Of a DNA stretch of 64,000 nt, positions 36,286 through 44,239 are shown one piece after another; the first letter of the stretch is position 1; every line of letters begins with the position of its first letter. Source of the DNA: JBBQXK01 sp052387255 (GTDB taxonomy: Bacteria; Pseudomonadota; Alphaproteobacteria; Rhodobacterales; Rhodobacteraceae). Below the pieces are notes generated by a model, which was not told where the DNA came from, ran no database searches, and saw only the letters and a program-made list of their open reading frames with translations. The stretch is from assembly GCA_052387255.1 (NCBI GenBank), contig JBQTJI010000008.1, positions 62,001-126,000 on the forward strand. The letters are read 5' to 3'. The position numbers and the translations under genes were made by a program.

Positions 36286-37011
36286 TCACACCACGAACTG
36301 CCCGCCGTTCGCCGAAATCGTCGATCCGGTGATGAACCCGGCATCCTCGGAGGCCAGGAACACCACGATCCGCGCGATCTCTTCCGGTTCGCCCAGACGG
36401 CCCACGGGTATCAGCGGCAGGATGCGTTCGTTCAGCACCTTTTCGTCGATGGCCTTGACCATCTCGGTCGCGATGTAGCCAGGGCAGATCGCGTTCACCG
36501 TGATGCCCGCCCGCGCGCCCTCGGCGGCCAGCGCCTTGGTGAACCCCAGATCGCCGGCCTTGGCCGCCGAATAGTTGGCCTGCCCCGCCTGCCCCTTCTG
36601 CCCGTTGATCGAGGAGATGCTGATCACCCGCCCGAACTTGGCGTCGCGCATGCCGGTCCACAGGGGATGGGTCATGTTGAACAGGCCCGACAGGTTGGTG
36701 TCGATCACTTCCTTCCACTGCGCGGGCGTCATCTTGTGGAACATCGCGTCGCGCGTGATGCCTGCGTTGTTCACCAGCACCGACACCGGGCCAAGGTCGG
36801 CCTCGACCTGTTTGCAGCCCGCCGCGCAGGCGTCATAGTCGGCGACCGACCACTTGAAGGTCTTGATGCCGGTCTCGGCGGTGAACGCCGCCGCCGCCGC
36901 GTCATTGCCTGCATAGTTTGCGGCCACGGTGTAGCCTGCGGCCTTCAGCGCCACCGAAATGGCTGCGCCGATGCCGCGCGATCCCCCGGTCACAAGGGCG
37001 ACTTTGGACAT
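36286..37011 (-). CDS. phaB: acetoacetyl-CoA reductase
   Basis: The 241-residue short-chain dehydrogenase has NADPH motif TGGSRGIG (8-15) and catalytic Ser/Tyr/Lys in ISSING and NYSAAKAG. It reduces acetoacetyl-CoA to (R)-3-hydroxybutyryl-CoA for polyhydroxybutyrate. It lies downstream of phaA on the same strand, with 122 bp between them holding a palindrome, so it may be partly uncoupled from phaA. Confidence 0.94.
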   Translation of the reverse strand: MSKVALVTGGSRGIGAAISVALKAAGYTVAANYAGNDAAAAAFTAETGIKTFKWSVADYDACAAGCKQVEADLGPVSVLVNNAGITRDAMFHKMTPAQWKEVIDTNLSGLFNMTHPLWTGMRDAKFGRVISISSINGQKGQAGQANYSAAKAGDLGFTKALAAEGARAGITVNAICPGYIATEMVKAIDEKVLNERILPLIPVGRLGEPEEIARIVVFLASEDAGFITGSTISANGGQFVV

Positions 37012-37106
37012 GATTCCTCCTCCCGAGAGTATGCTTTGGAATATTGTTATGTGGCAGCAGGTGCGGGCGCAAGATCATTACGCCCGCACGATCCGTCATG
37101 GGGTTG

Positions 37107-37126
37107 GGTGCGTGCTTGCACGCACC
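37107..37126. terminator. 20-bp palindrome between phaA and phaB
   Basis: GGTGCGTGC-TT-GCACGCACC is a perfect 9-bp stem lying 8 bp after the phaA stop and about 95 bp before the phaB start. It may attenuate readthrough from phaA into phaB. It matches the element at 36263 apart from the loop. Confidence 0.6.
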
Positions 37127-37133
37127 GTCCCGG

Positions 37134-38306
37134 TCACCGCTCCAGGCACATCGCCACGCCCATGCCGCCGCCGATGCACAGCGTTGCCAGACCCCTCTTG
37201 GCATCGCGCCGCACCATCTCGTGCAGCAGCGTGTTCAGGATGCGCGCGCCCGACGCGCCGATGGGATGGCCGATGGCAATCGCGCCGCCGTTCACGTTCA
37301 CGATGGCCGGGTCCCAGCCCATGTCCTTGTTCACCGCACAGGCCTGGGCCGCAAAAGCTTCGTTCGCCTCGACCAGGTCGAGGTCGCCCGCCTTCCACCC
37401 CGCCTTGGCCAGCGCCTTGCGGCTGGCATGGATCGGCCCGACACCCATGATCGCCGGGTCGAGCCCCGCCGTCGCATGCGCCGCGATGCGCGCAATCGGC
37501 GTCAGGCCGCGCCGTTCGGCCTCTTCCGCCGTCATCACCAGCACCGCCGCAGCCCCGTCGTTCAGGCCGCTGGCATTCGCCGCCGTGACGCTGCCGTCCT
37601 TGGTGAAGGCGGGCCGCAGTTTCTGCATCGCGTCCAGCGTCGCCCCGTGGCGGATGTATTCGTCGGCATCGACGGTCACGTCGCCCTTGCGGGTCTTGAT
37701 GGTGAAGGCCACGATCTCGTCCTTGAAGCGGCCCGCCTTCTGCGCCGCCTCGGCCTTGTTCTGGCTGCCGACCGCGAATTCGTCCTGCATGTCGCGGCTG
37801 ATCTGCCACTGGTTGGCCACGTTCTCGGCCGTCTGGCCCATGTGATAGCCGTTGAAGGCGTCCCACAGCCCGTCCTTGATCATCGAATCGACAAAGTTCA
37901 GGTCGCCCATCTTCTGCCCGGCGCGCAGGTGCGCGACATGGGGGCTCAGCGACATCGATTCCTGCCCGCCCGCCACGACGATCCGGGCGTCGCCCAGTTG
38001 CACGTGCTGCGCCGCCAGCGCCACGGCGCGCAGACCCGACCCGCAGACCTGGTTCAGCGACCATGCGCTCGACTCCTTGGGCAGCCCGGCCTTGATATGC
38101 GCCTGGCGTGCGGGGTTCTGGCCCTGGCCGGCGGTCAGCACCTGGCCCAGGATGGTTTCCTCGACCTCGGCCTTGTCGATGCCGGCCCGTGCCACCACAG
38201 CCTCGATCACCGCCGCGCCCAGGTCATGCGCCGGGGTGTTGGCGAAGGCGCCGTTGAAGCTGCCGACGGCGGTCCGCGCCGCCGAAACGATCACAACGTT
38301 GGTCAT
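37134..38306 (-). CDS. phaA: acetyl-CoA acetyltransferase (beta-ketothiolase)
   Basis: The 390-residue thiolase has active-site Cys in NQVCGSGLRA (about 88), His in AIAIGHPIGASG (about 348) and the second Cys in LCIGGGMG (about 378). It condenses two acetyl-CoA to acetoacetyl-CoA, feeding phaB. Start ATG 38306 is preceded by GAGGAA. Upstream is a 341-bp gene-free region with TGC-rich repeats. Confidence 0.95.
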   Translation of the reverse strand: MTNVVIVSAARTAVGSFNGAFANTPAHDLGAAVIEAVVARAGIDKAEVEETILGQVLTAGQGQNPARQAHIKAGLPKESSAWSLNQVCGSGLRAVALAAQHVQLGDARIVVAGGQESMSLSPHVAHLRAGQKMGDLNFVDSMIKDGLWDAFNGYHMGQTAENVANQWQISRDMQDEFAVGSQNKAEAAQKAGRFKDEIVAFTIKTRKGDVTVDADEYIRHGATLDAMQKLRPAFTKDGSVTAANASGLNDGAAAVLVMTAEEAERRGLTPIARIAAHATAGLDPAIMGVGPIHASRKALAKAGWKAGDLDLVEANEAFAAQACAVNKDMGWDPAIVNVNGGAIAIGHPIGASGARILNTLLHEMVRRDAKRGLATLCIGGGMGVAMCLER

Positions 38307-38647
38307 GGCTAGGGTTCCTCCCGATGGGCCGTCGGGGCCGGACGTGCTGCGCAGCCCCTCTCGTCCGGCCTTACGGGGGACCTGCGACAAAATCAAGAAA
38401 GATGGGCTGCATGGCTGCCCTGCGACAACTGCATTGGCGCAGTTTCCGGTCACGTCTCGCGCCGAAGCCGAGTCGCGCCACGACCCGCACCGATTGGTCT
38501 TGGTCGGAAGGGCAAGGTCCGGCAGCGCGGCATCTCAGGCAGGCTTGCGCGCGGCCTGTTCCAGACGGGTGCTCAGGCGCGGATCCGGCCTGTCATTTCC
38601 AGACAGATTTGAGGATGCTCGGGTCCCCGTCTTTTCCGGCCGGATGC
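38307..38647. other. gene-free region upstream of phaA
   Basis: This 341-bp stretch must hold the phaA promoter. A TGC-rich block at 38420-38442 (CTGCGAC...GGCGCAG) resembles the CTGC/GCAG-type sites reported for PhaR regulators of PHB genes; this is only a resemblance. The part next to the EAL gene (38535-38575) encodes, on the minus strand, a tail LEQAARKPA-stop similar to the C-terminus of the EAL protein (EETARKRA), possibly a remnant of a duplicated 3' end. No convincing gene is seen. Confidence 0.4.
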
Positions 38648-39481
38648 TCAGGCGCGCTTGCGCGCTGTCTCCTCCATCCACGCCGGGCGCACCGTCGGCG
38701 CGCCGAACAGGTAGCCCTGCATGCAGCCGATTCCCTGCGCCTGCAGGAAGGTCGCATCCTCGACCGTTTCCACCCATTCGGCGACCACCAGCATGTCGAA
38801 GTGGCGGCCCAGCGACATCAGCGCCTGGGTCAGCACCTGGTTGTCGGGGTCGCGCGCCACGCCGCGCACGAACTGTCCGTCGATCTTGACGATGTCGAAG
38901 TAGAACTGCCGCAGATACCGGAACGAGGTGTAGCCCGATCCGAAGTCGTCCAGCGCAAAGGTCACGCCCGCAAGCTGCATCTCGTTCATGAAAGCGATCA
39001 CCAGTTCGGGCACCAGCATGGCCGAGCTTTCGGTGATCTCGAGAATCAGACGCTCACCGATGCGCGGGTCGGCGGCCAGGCCGCGCCTGAGGATGCGCAT
39101 CCAGCGCGGATACCCCACCGACCGCGCCGACATGTTGATCGCCAGCCGCAGCCAGGGCTGATTGCGCAGCGCGGCCAGCCCCATCTCCAGTGCGGCACAG
39201 TCGATCAGGCGGCCCATTTCCTGCGTTTCGATCGCGGCCATGAAGTCGCCGGCCGGAATCACCCGACCGGTGTCGTCCAGCACCCGGATCAGCCCCTCGT
39301 AGAACCCGACGCGCGACGGATCGTGGCCCAGGACCACCGGCTGATAGGCCAGCCGCAACCGCCCGGCATCGAGGGCTGCCTGCACCATGGCCAGGGTCTG
39401 GCGGTCCTGCGCCGCGACGGCGGCGGCCAGCGGGCTGGCCTCGGTCAGCATCACGTCGGCGAGTGGTCTGCGATCCTTCAT
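38648..39481 (-). CDS. EAL-domain cyclic-di-GMP phosphodiesterase
   Basis: The 277-residue stand-alone EAL protein has the signature as YEGLIRV (about 62, EGL in place of EAL), INMSARS, EITESS (about 148), LDDFGSGYTS (about 177-186), VKIDGQF (Lys about 199) and VVAEWVET with later MQGYLFG. All metal and general-base residues appear present, so it should hydrolyse c-di-GMP. No sensor domain or membrane segment is visible, so it is cytosolic and perhaps controlled by a partner. Divergent from tag. Confidence 0.9.
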   Translation of the reverse strand: MKDRRPLADVMLTEASPLAAAVAAQDRQTLAMVQAALDAGRLRLAYQPVVLGHDPSRVGFYEGLIRVLDDTGRVIPAGDFMAAIETQEMGRLIDCAALEMGLAALRNQPWLRLAINMSARSVGYPRWMRILRRGLAADPRIGERLILEITESSAMLVPELVIAFMNEMQLAGVTFALDDFGSGYTSFRYLRQFYFDIVKIDGQFVRGVARDPDNQVLTQALMSLGRHFDMLVVAEWVETVEDATFLQAQGIGCMQGYLFGAPTVRPAWMEETARKRA

Positions 39482-39588
39482 CCTGCCCTCCTGGCCATCG
39501 TCTGCGATCAGAGTGCGGCCGCATGCGTAAATCTCTGGTAAAGATTCCCGTTATGTTCCAGTTTTAGCGAAACTGCGGGAAGACGCCG

Positions 39589-40170
39589 ATGACCGATACC
39601 CCGATGCGCTGCCCCTGGTGCGGCACCGATCCGCTCTATGTGGCCTACCACGATGACGAATGGGGCGTGCCGGAACGCAGGTCCTGCGTGCTGTGGGAAA
39701 TGCTGATGCTCGAGGCGTTCCAGGCCGGCCTGTCCTGGATCACCATCCTGCGCAAGCGCGACGCCTTTCGCCGCGTGTTCGCCGGGTTCGACCCAGCCGT
39801 GATCGCTGGCTGGGGCGAAGAGGACATCCTGCGCGCCCTCGCCGATCCCGGCATCGTGCGCCACCGGGGCAAGATCGCGGCCACGATCCGGGGCGCGCAG
39901 GCGTATCTGCGGATCGAGGCACGGGGCGGGTTCGCGCCCTTTGTCTGGGGGTTCGTCGGCGGGCGACCGATGCAACCGCAGGTGCGCAGCATGGCCGAGG
40001 TGCCCGCCGCGACGCCCGAGGCCACCGCCCTGTCGAAGGCGCTGAAGGCCGAGGGGTTCGGTTTCTGCGGGCCGACCATCGTCTATGCCTTCATGCAGGC
40101 GGCGGGGCTGGTCAACGACCACCTCGTGACCTGCCCGCGCCACGCAGAGGTTGCCGCGATGGCGGGTTGA
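39589..40170 (+). CDS. tag: DNA-3-methyladenine glycosylase I
   Basis: The 193-residue Tag protein has the zinc-binding Cys8 and His21 spaced as in the E. coli enzyme, the YHDDEWG motif, catalytic-region ML(M)LEAFQAGLSW, and the C-terminal zinc pair in DHLVTC. It excises 3-methyladenine from alkylated DNA. The start ATG 39589 fits the family; the 107-bp divergent space to the EAL gene holds its promoter. EamA follows after 32 bp. Confidence 0.94.
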   Translation: MTDTPMRCPWCGTDPLYVAYHDDEWGVPERRSCVLWEMLMLEAFQAGLSWITILRKRDAFRRVFAGFDPAVIAGWGEEDILRALADPGIVRHRGKIAATIRGAQAYLRIEARGGFAPFVWGFVGGRPMQPQVRSMAEVPAATPEATALSKALKAEGFGFCGPTIVYAFMQAAGLVNDHLVTCPRHAEVAAMAG

Positions 40171-40202
40171 ACCGGCATGGCGGTGCTGGCAGAAGCACCG
40201 CC

Positions 40203-41072
40203 ATGACCCGCACCCGCGCCACGCTGATCGGTTTCACCGCAATCCTGATGTGGGCGCTACTGGCGCTTCTGACCGTGCTGTCGAAACCCGTGCCGCCGTT
40301 TCAGTTGACGGCGCTTTGCTTTGGCATCAGCGCGGCCATCGGCCTAATCTGGACTGCGTCAACCGGGCGGCTGGGGGTTCTGCTGACCGTGCCCTGGTAT
40401 GTCTACGCCATCGGGACGGCAGGGCTGTTCGGCACCCATGCGATGTACTTCACCATCATCCGCCTGGCGGAACCAGAGGGGGCCACGGCGCAGGCGGGTC
40501 TGATCGCCTATCTCTGGCCCCTGCTGATCGTCCTTCTGTCCGGCCTGTTGCCCGACGAACGGCTGCGCCCCCTGCACCTGATCGGGGCGGCCCTGGCCTT
40601 TGCCGGGGCGGCACTGATCGTGCTGCGGCCGGGCGGGCAGATCGGGGGCGGGGCCCTGCCCGCGCTGGCGCTGGCCTTCGTCTATGCCCTGACCTGGGCC
40701 GCCTATTCGGTGAACACGCGCCGCTTTGCCGATGTGCCGACGGTATCGGTCGCGGTCGTCTGTCTGGCGGCGGCGGTGCTGTCGGTGCCGATGCACCTGG
40801 CGTTCGAAGCGACGGCATGGCCGACCGGCACCACCGGCTGGCTTGCCGTGGGTGCGCTGGGCCTCGGGCCGGTGGGGCTGGCCTTCTTTGCCTGGGACGT
40901 CGGCATGAAACAGGGCGACATCCAACTGCTGGGGGTCGCGTCCTATGCCGCACCCCTGCTGTCCACGACCGCCCTGATGGTTGCCGGGATCGCCCCGGCA
41001 ACGCCCCTTCTCCTGGTCGCGGCGATACTGATTGCGGGCGGTGCCGTCGTCGCCGCGCGGGCAAAGAGATGA
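40203..41072 (+). CDS. EamA/DMT-family transporter
   Basis: The 289-residue drug/metabolite transporter has ten predicted helices in two EamA repeats, beginning ATLIGFTAILMWALLALLTV and with the repeat-start motif ALTWAAYSVNTRRFAD near 160. It sits in the inner membrane and probably exports an amino acid or metabolite; the substrate is unknown. It lies 32 bp after tag and may be cotranscribed. A conserved hairpin element follows at 41098. Confidence 0.88.
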   Translation: MTRTRATLIGFTAILMWALLALLTVLSKPVPPFQLTALCFGISAAIGLIWTASTGRLGVLLTVPWYVYAIGTAGLFGTHAMYFTIIRLAEPEGATAQAGLIAYLWPLLIVLLSGLLPDERLRPLHLIGAALAFAGAALIVLRPGGQIGGGALPALALAFVYALTWAAYSVNTRRFADVPTVSVAVVCLAAAVLSVPMHLAFEATAWPTGTTGWLAVGALGLGPVGLAFFAWDVGMKQGDIQLLGVASYAAPLLSTTALMVAGIAPATPLLLVAAILIAGGAVVAARAKR

Positions 41073-41097
41073 CCGGGGCAACCTTGCCCGCTGAGGC

Positions 41098-41144
41098 TTT
41101 CATCTTTGCCCAGGTATCCCGGGGGTGCGGGGGCTGGCCCCCGC
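41098..41144. terminator. hairpin element between EamA and DUF465 genes
   Basis: The run TTTCATCTTTGCCCAGGTAT is followed by a CCCGGGGGT stretch and the perfect stem GCGGGGGC-TG-GCCCCCGC (41127-41144), ending 10 bp before the convergent DUF465 stop. The opening resembles the right arm of the large inverted repeat at 43468-43636 (TTCATCTGTTCCCAAGTATC), so both appear to be one intergenic element family. Likely bidirectional terminator. Confidence 0.6.
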
Positions 41145-41153
41145 GTCCGCGCT

Positions 41154-41321
41154 TCAGCCCTGCGACAGGCGCGTGATCTCTTCCTTCAGCCGCAGTTTCT
41201 GCTTCTTGAGTTCGGCAATCTTGACCCCGTCCGATCCGGGGGCGCGCTGTTCGCGCTCGACAACTTCAGAGAGGTGTTCATGCTTCTTGCGCAGTTCCTG
41301 CAGGTGCGAAGCGACGGTCAT
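41154..41321 (-). CDS. YdcH-like DUF465 small helical protein
   Basis: This 55-residue open frame reads MTVASHLQELRKKHEHLSEV and continues to IAELKKQKLRLKEEITRLSQG near the C-terminus: two long charged helices separated by a Pro/Gly turn, as in the DUF465/YdcH family of coiled-coil proteins. Function is unknown. It has GAGGA upstream of ATG 41321 and follows the TrmN6-like gene on the same strand. Too short for many gene finders, but the family pattern is clear. Confidence 0.85.
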   Translation of the reverse strand: MTVASHLQELRKKHEHLSEVVEREQRAPGSDGVKIAELKKQKLRLKEEITRLSQG

Positions 41322-41411
41322 CCGGTTCCTCCTCTGACATGGGCTGATATGACGATTGCATCACAACCCCCGAGTCGTGTCACCACAAACCCGCAGGCCG
41401 ATGCGTCACAT

Positions 41412-42182
41412 TCAATCGAACCGGCGGATCGCCGCGTTTTCGCGCAACACTGCCTGTGCCTCGGGCGCATAATCCTCGCGGTCACCCGCGTGGACGGGAC
41501 CGGCGTGCAGCACCATCGGGGACAGCAGGCGCAGTGCCGCCCGGCCCCCCTTGCGCGCCCGGAGCAGCACGCGCACCGCCGCGCGCCCCTCGCGCGCCGC
41601 CAGGGGCAGCACGCTGACCGACCCCATGCGCCCCTCAAGCGCCGCCAGCGCCGCGCCCAGCCGGTCCGCCCCCAGGATCAGCGTCAGCCAGCCGCCGGGG
41701 TGCAGCCGCCGCCGGGCGCATTCGGTCCAGTCGCGCAACGGGGACGCCTCGCGCAGCGCCATGTCGCGGCCCGCGTCGGCCGAGGGCGTGCCACCGGCGG
41801 CATAGTAGGGCGGGTTGGCGATGACCTGGTCGAAGGCGTGGCGCAAGCCGGGGGGTTCCGACGCCACCTCGCCCTCATGCACGTCCAGTGCGATTGCGTT
41901 GCGCGCAGCATTCGCCCGCGCCAGCGCCGCATAGCCCGGCTGCAGCTCCAGCCCCGCCAGCACCAGCCCCGGCACCCGCGCGCCCAGGCACAGCGCCGCC
42001 GCCCCCGCCCCGCAGCCAAGGTCCAGCACCGCCTGCCCCGGCCGGGCCGGACAGGCGGCGGCCAGAAGCACCGCGTCCGTCGCCGCCCGGTAGCCCGCGA
42101 CGGGTTGCCACAGGCGCAGCCGCCCGCACAGGAACGCGTCGTCCGACAGCGGCCCCAGACCGACGGACCCCTCCAGATCCAT
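41412..42182 (-). CDS. TrmN6-like N6-adenine tRNA methyltransferase
   Basis: The 256-residue SAM-dependent methyltransferase has motif I LDLGCGAGAAALCL (about 53-66) and the amino-methylation motif NPPYY (about 120), as in tRNA1(Val) adenine-37 N6 methyltransferase (TrmN6/YfiC) and related small-methyltransferase proteins. It begins one base after the DUF2007 stop, in the same operon. Substrate specificity is by family only. Confidence 0.85.
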   Translation of the reverse strand: MDLEGSVGLGPLSDDAFLCGRLRLWQPVAGYRAATDAVLLAAACPARPGQAVLDLGCGAGAAALCLGARVPGLVLAGLELQPGYAALARANAARNAIALDVHEGEVASEPPGLRHAFDQVIANPPYYAAGGTPSADAGRDMALREASPLRDWTECARRRLHPGGWLTLILGADRLGAALAALEGRMGSVSVLPLAAREGRAAVRVLLRARKGGRAALRLLSPMVLHAGPVHAGDREDYAPEAQAVLRENAAIRRFD

Positions 42183-42183
42183 G

Positions 42184-42399
42184 CTATTGCCCTGTCGGAA
42201 TGCCGTTGTCGGCCATCACGGCGCGGGCGACAAAGAAATCCGCGTCGCGCACCATCAGGCGGCGGGGGAACACGCCGATGCCGCCCTCCAGCGCGCTCAT
42301 GTGGACGTCCAGCGCGAAGGTCTCTATATCCTCGCCATCCAGAAGCGCGCTGGCCCAGGCGATGACGGTGGGGTCGGTGGTGCGCAGCAGCTCCTTCAT
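42184..42399 (-). CDS. DUF2007-type small protein
   Basis: This 71-residue protein (MKELLRTTDPTVIAWASALL at the start, RRLMVRDADFFVARAVM near the end) matches the DUF2007 family, a short alpha/beta domain labelled putative signal-transducing. Function unknown. It precedes the TrmN6-like gene with one base between them and is divergent from the prenyl diphosphate synthase gene by 43 bp. ATG 42399 is the natural start. Confidence 0.82.
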   Translation of the reverse strand: MKELLRTTDPTVIAWASALLDGEDIETFALDVHMSALEGGIGVFPRRLMVRDADFFVARAVMADNGIPTGQ

Positions 42400-42442
42400 G
42401 CCCCGTGAGATACGCAGCGCAAAGGCCATAGTCGAGACGAGA

Positions 42443-43450
42443 ATGCAGGCCCTGACCGACCCCGCCCCCGTTGCGCCCATCGACCGCCTGTCGGCCTGGC
42501 TTGCCCCCGAGATGGAGGCGGTGAACGGCGTGATCCGCGACCGCATGGCCAGCCGCCACGCCCCCCGCATACCGCAGGTGACGGCGCACCTGGTCGAGGC
42601 CGGGGGCAAACGGCTGCGCCCGATGCTGACGCTGGCCACCGCGCGCCTGTGCGGCTATGGCGGCACCCACCACGTCACGCTGGCCGCGACGGTCGAGTTC
42701 ATCCACACCGCGACGCTGCTGCACGACGATGTCGTCGACGAAAGCCGTCGACGGCGCGGACGGCCCACGGCGAACCTGTTGTGGGACAACAAGTCGTCCG
42801 TGCTGGTCGGCGACTACCTGTTCTCGCGCGCGTTCCAGCTGATGGTGCGGACGGGCAGCCTGCGCGTGCTCGACATCCTGGCCGATGCCAGCGCCACCAT
42901 CGCCGAGGGCGAGGTGCTGCAACTGACGGCGGCGCAGGACCTCGGCACCGACGACGCGGTTTATCTGCAGGTCGTGCGCGGCAAGACGGCGGCGCTGTTC
43001 GCCGCCGCCTGCGAGGTGGGCGGCGTCATCGCGGGTGCGCCCGAAGACCAGGTCGCGGCACTGCGCGACTATGGCGATGCCCTGGGCATCGCCTTCCAGA
43101 TCGCCGACGACCTTCTGGACTACGGCGGGACGGACAGCGCCATCGGCAAGAACACCGGCGACGATTTCCGCGAGCGCAAGGTGACGCTGCCCGTCATCCG
43201 CGCCGTCGCCCGGGCCGACACGGCCGAGCGCGCCTTCTGGGTGCGGGTGATCGAGAAGGGCCAGCAGGGTCCCGGCGATCTGGACCAGGCACGCGCGATC
43301 ATGGCCCGCCACGGAGCCATGGACGCCGCCCGAACCGAGGCCCGTGCCTGGTCGGCCCGCGCGCGGACGGCGCTGCGTGTCCTGCCCGACCATCCCTTGC
43401 GCGACATGCTCGACGGCCTCGCCGACTACGTCGTCGCCCGCCTCGTCTGA
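42443..43450 (+). CDS. ispB: long-chain polyprenyl diphosphate synthase (ubiquinone side chain)
   Basis: The 335-residue trans-prenyltransferase has first Asp-rich motif LLHDDVVDE (about 92-100) and second IADDLLDYGG (about 218-227), with GGKRLRPML near 55. It builds the polyprenyl chain (octa- to decaprenyl) for ubiquinone. The sequence type is IspB/Sds. ATG 42443 has a weak SD (GACGAGA). Its 3' end faces the long inverted repeat. Confidence 0.92.
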   Translation: MQALTDPAPVAPIDRLSAWLAPEMEAVNGVIRDRMASRHAPRIPQVTAHLVEAGGKRLRPMLTLATARLCGYGGTHHVTLAATVEFIHTATLLHDDVVDESRRRRGRPTANLLWDNKSSVLVGDYLFSRAFQLMVRTGSLRVLDILADASATIAEGEVLQLTAAQDLGTDDAVYLQVVRGKTAALFAAACEVGGVIAGAPEDQVAALRDYGDALGIAFQIADDLLDYGGTDSAIGKNTGDDFRERKVTLPVIRAVARADTAERAFWVRVIEKGQQGPGDLDQARAIMARHGAMDAARTEARAWSARARTALRVLPDHPLRDMLDGLADYVVARLV

Positions 43451-43467
43451 ACGCTTGCGCCGGTGGC

Positions 43468-43636
43468 ACCGTCGCAGGGGGGCTGTCTGCCCCCCCCTCG
43501 TCGCTGAAGCTCCTCGCCCCCCGAGGATACTTGGGAACAGATGAAGCATAATTTGAATCAAACTTTCGTTTCATCTGTTCCCAAGTATCCTCGGGGGGAG
43601 CCGAAGGCGGGGGGCAGACAGCCCCCCTGCGACGGT
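43468..43636. repeat. 169-bp long inverted repeat between convergent genes
   Basis: The outer arms (28 bp, left starting ACCGTCGCAGGGGGGC) and inner arms (29 bp, CCCCCCGAGGATACTTGGGA onward to GATGAA) are complementary to the right half; the middle of the arms is asymmetric. The loop is 24 bp and AT-richer (43546-43569). It lies between the prenyl synthase and lrp stops, where it should terminate both. Sequences of this kind recur in Rhodobacteraceae intergenic DNA; a related half-element is at 41098. Confidence 0.85.
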
Positions 43637-43640
43637 TCCG

Positions 43641-44102
43641 TCAGACCGACAGCGCCGTGGTCTTGAACACTGTCCGCAGCGCGAAACTGGACTGCATCTG
43701 TGCCACGCCCGGCAGCCGGGTGAGGTACTGGCGGTGGATGCGGGCGAAATCCTCGGTGTCCTGGGCCATGATCTTGAGCAGGTAGTCGGCGGTCCCCGCC
43801 ATCAGGTGGCATTCCAGGATGTCGGGCACGCGGGCCACGGCCAGCTCGAACGCGTCCAGCACCTCGTCCGCCTGGCTCTGCAGGGTGATCTCGACGAACA
43901 CCGTCGTCGGCCGCCCCATGCGGCGGGCGTCCAGCAGCGCCACGTAGGCCGCGATGAACCCCTCGTCCTCCAGCCGCTGCACGCGCCGGTGGCAGGCCGA
44001 GGGGGACAGGTTGATGCGTTCCGACAGTTCGGCATTGGTGATCCGCCCTTCCTTCTGAAGGACGGTCAGGATGCGGCGGTCGGTTGCGTCAAGGTGGATC
44101 AT
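43641..44102 (-). CDS. Lrp/AsnC-family transcriptional regulator
   Basis: This 153-residue regulator has an N-terminal helix-turn-helix (TDRRILTVLQKEGRITNAEL and LSPSACHRRVQRLE) and a C-terminal RAM/AsnC ligand-binding domain. It is divergent from alanine dehydrogenase across 137 bp, the usual AldR/BkdR arrangement in which the regulator activates ald in response to alanine or another amino acid. The 3' end meets the long inverted repeat. Confidence 0.93.
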   Translation of the reverse strand: MIHLDATDRRILTVLQKEGRITNAELSERINLSPSACHRRVQRLEDEGFIAAYVALLDARRMGRPTTVFVEITLQSQADEVLDAFELAVARVPDILECHLMAGTADYLLKIMAQDTEDFARIHRQYLTRLPGVAQMQSSFALRTVFKTTALSV

Positions 44103-44239
44103 GAAGGCGGTTTCTGCGCCCGGACAGGGCTTTCGCCGCAGAATCTACCGTCAATGCCCCCTTTCGTCACGCAGATTTCAAGGTACTGCCCCGCGCGACG
44201 GCGCAGACTTTGCCCAAAGGCGACACAGCGGAGGACATC

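Noticed and set aside
43468..43636. Insertion-sequence ends or a MITE with target duplications
   Set aside because: No flanking direct repeat or transposase remnant is seen. Its position between convergent stops and its terminator-like stem favour a termination element.
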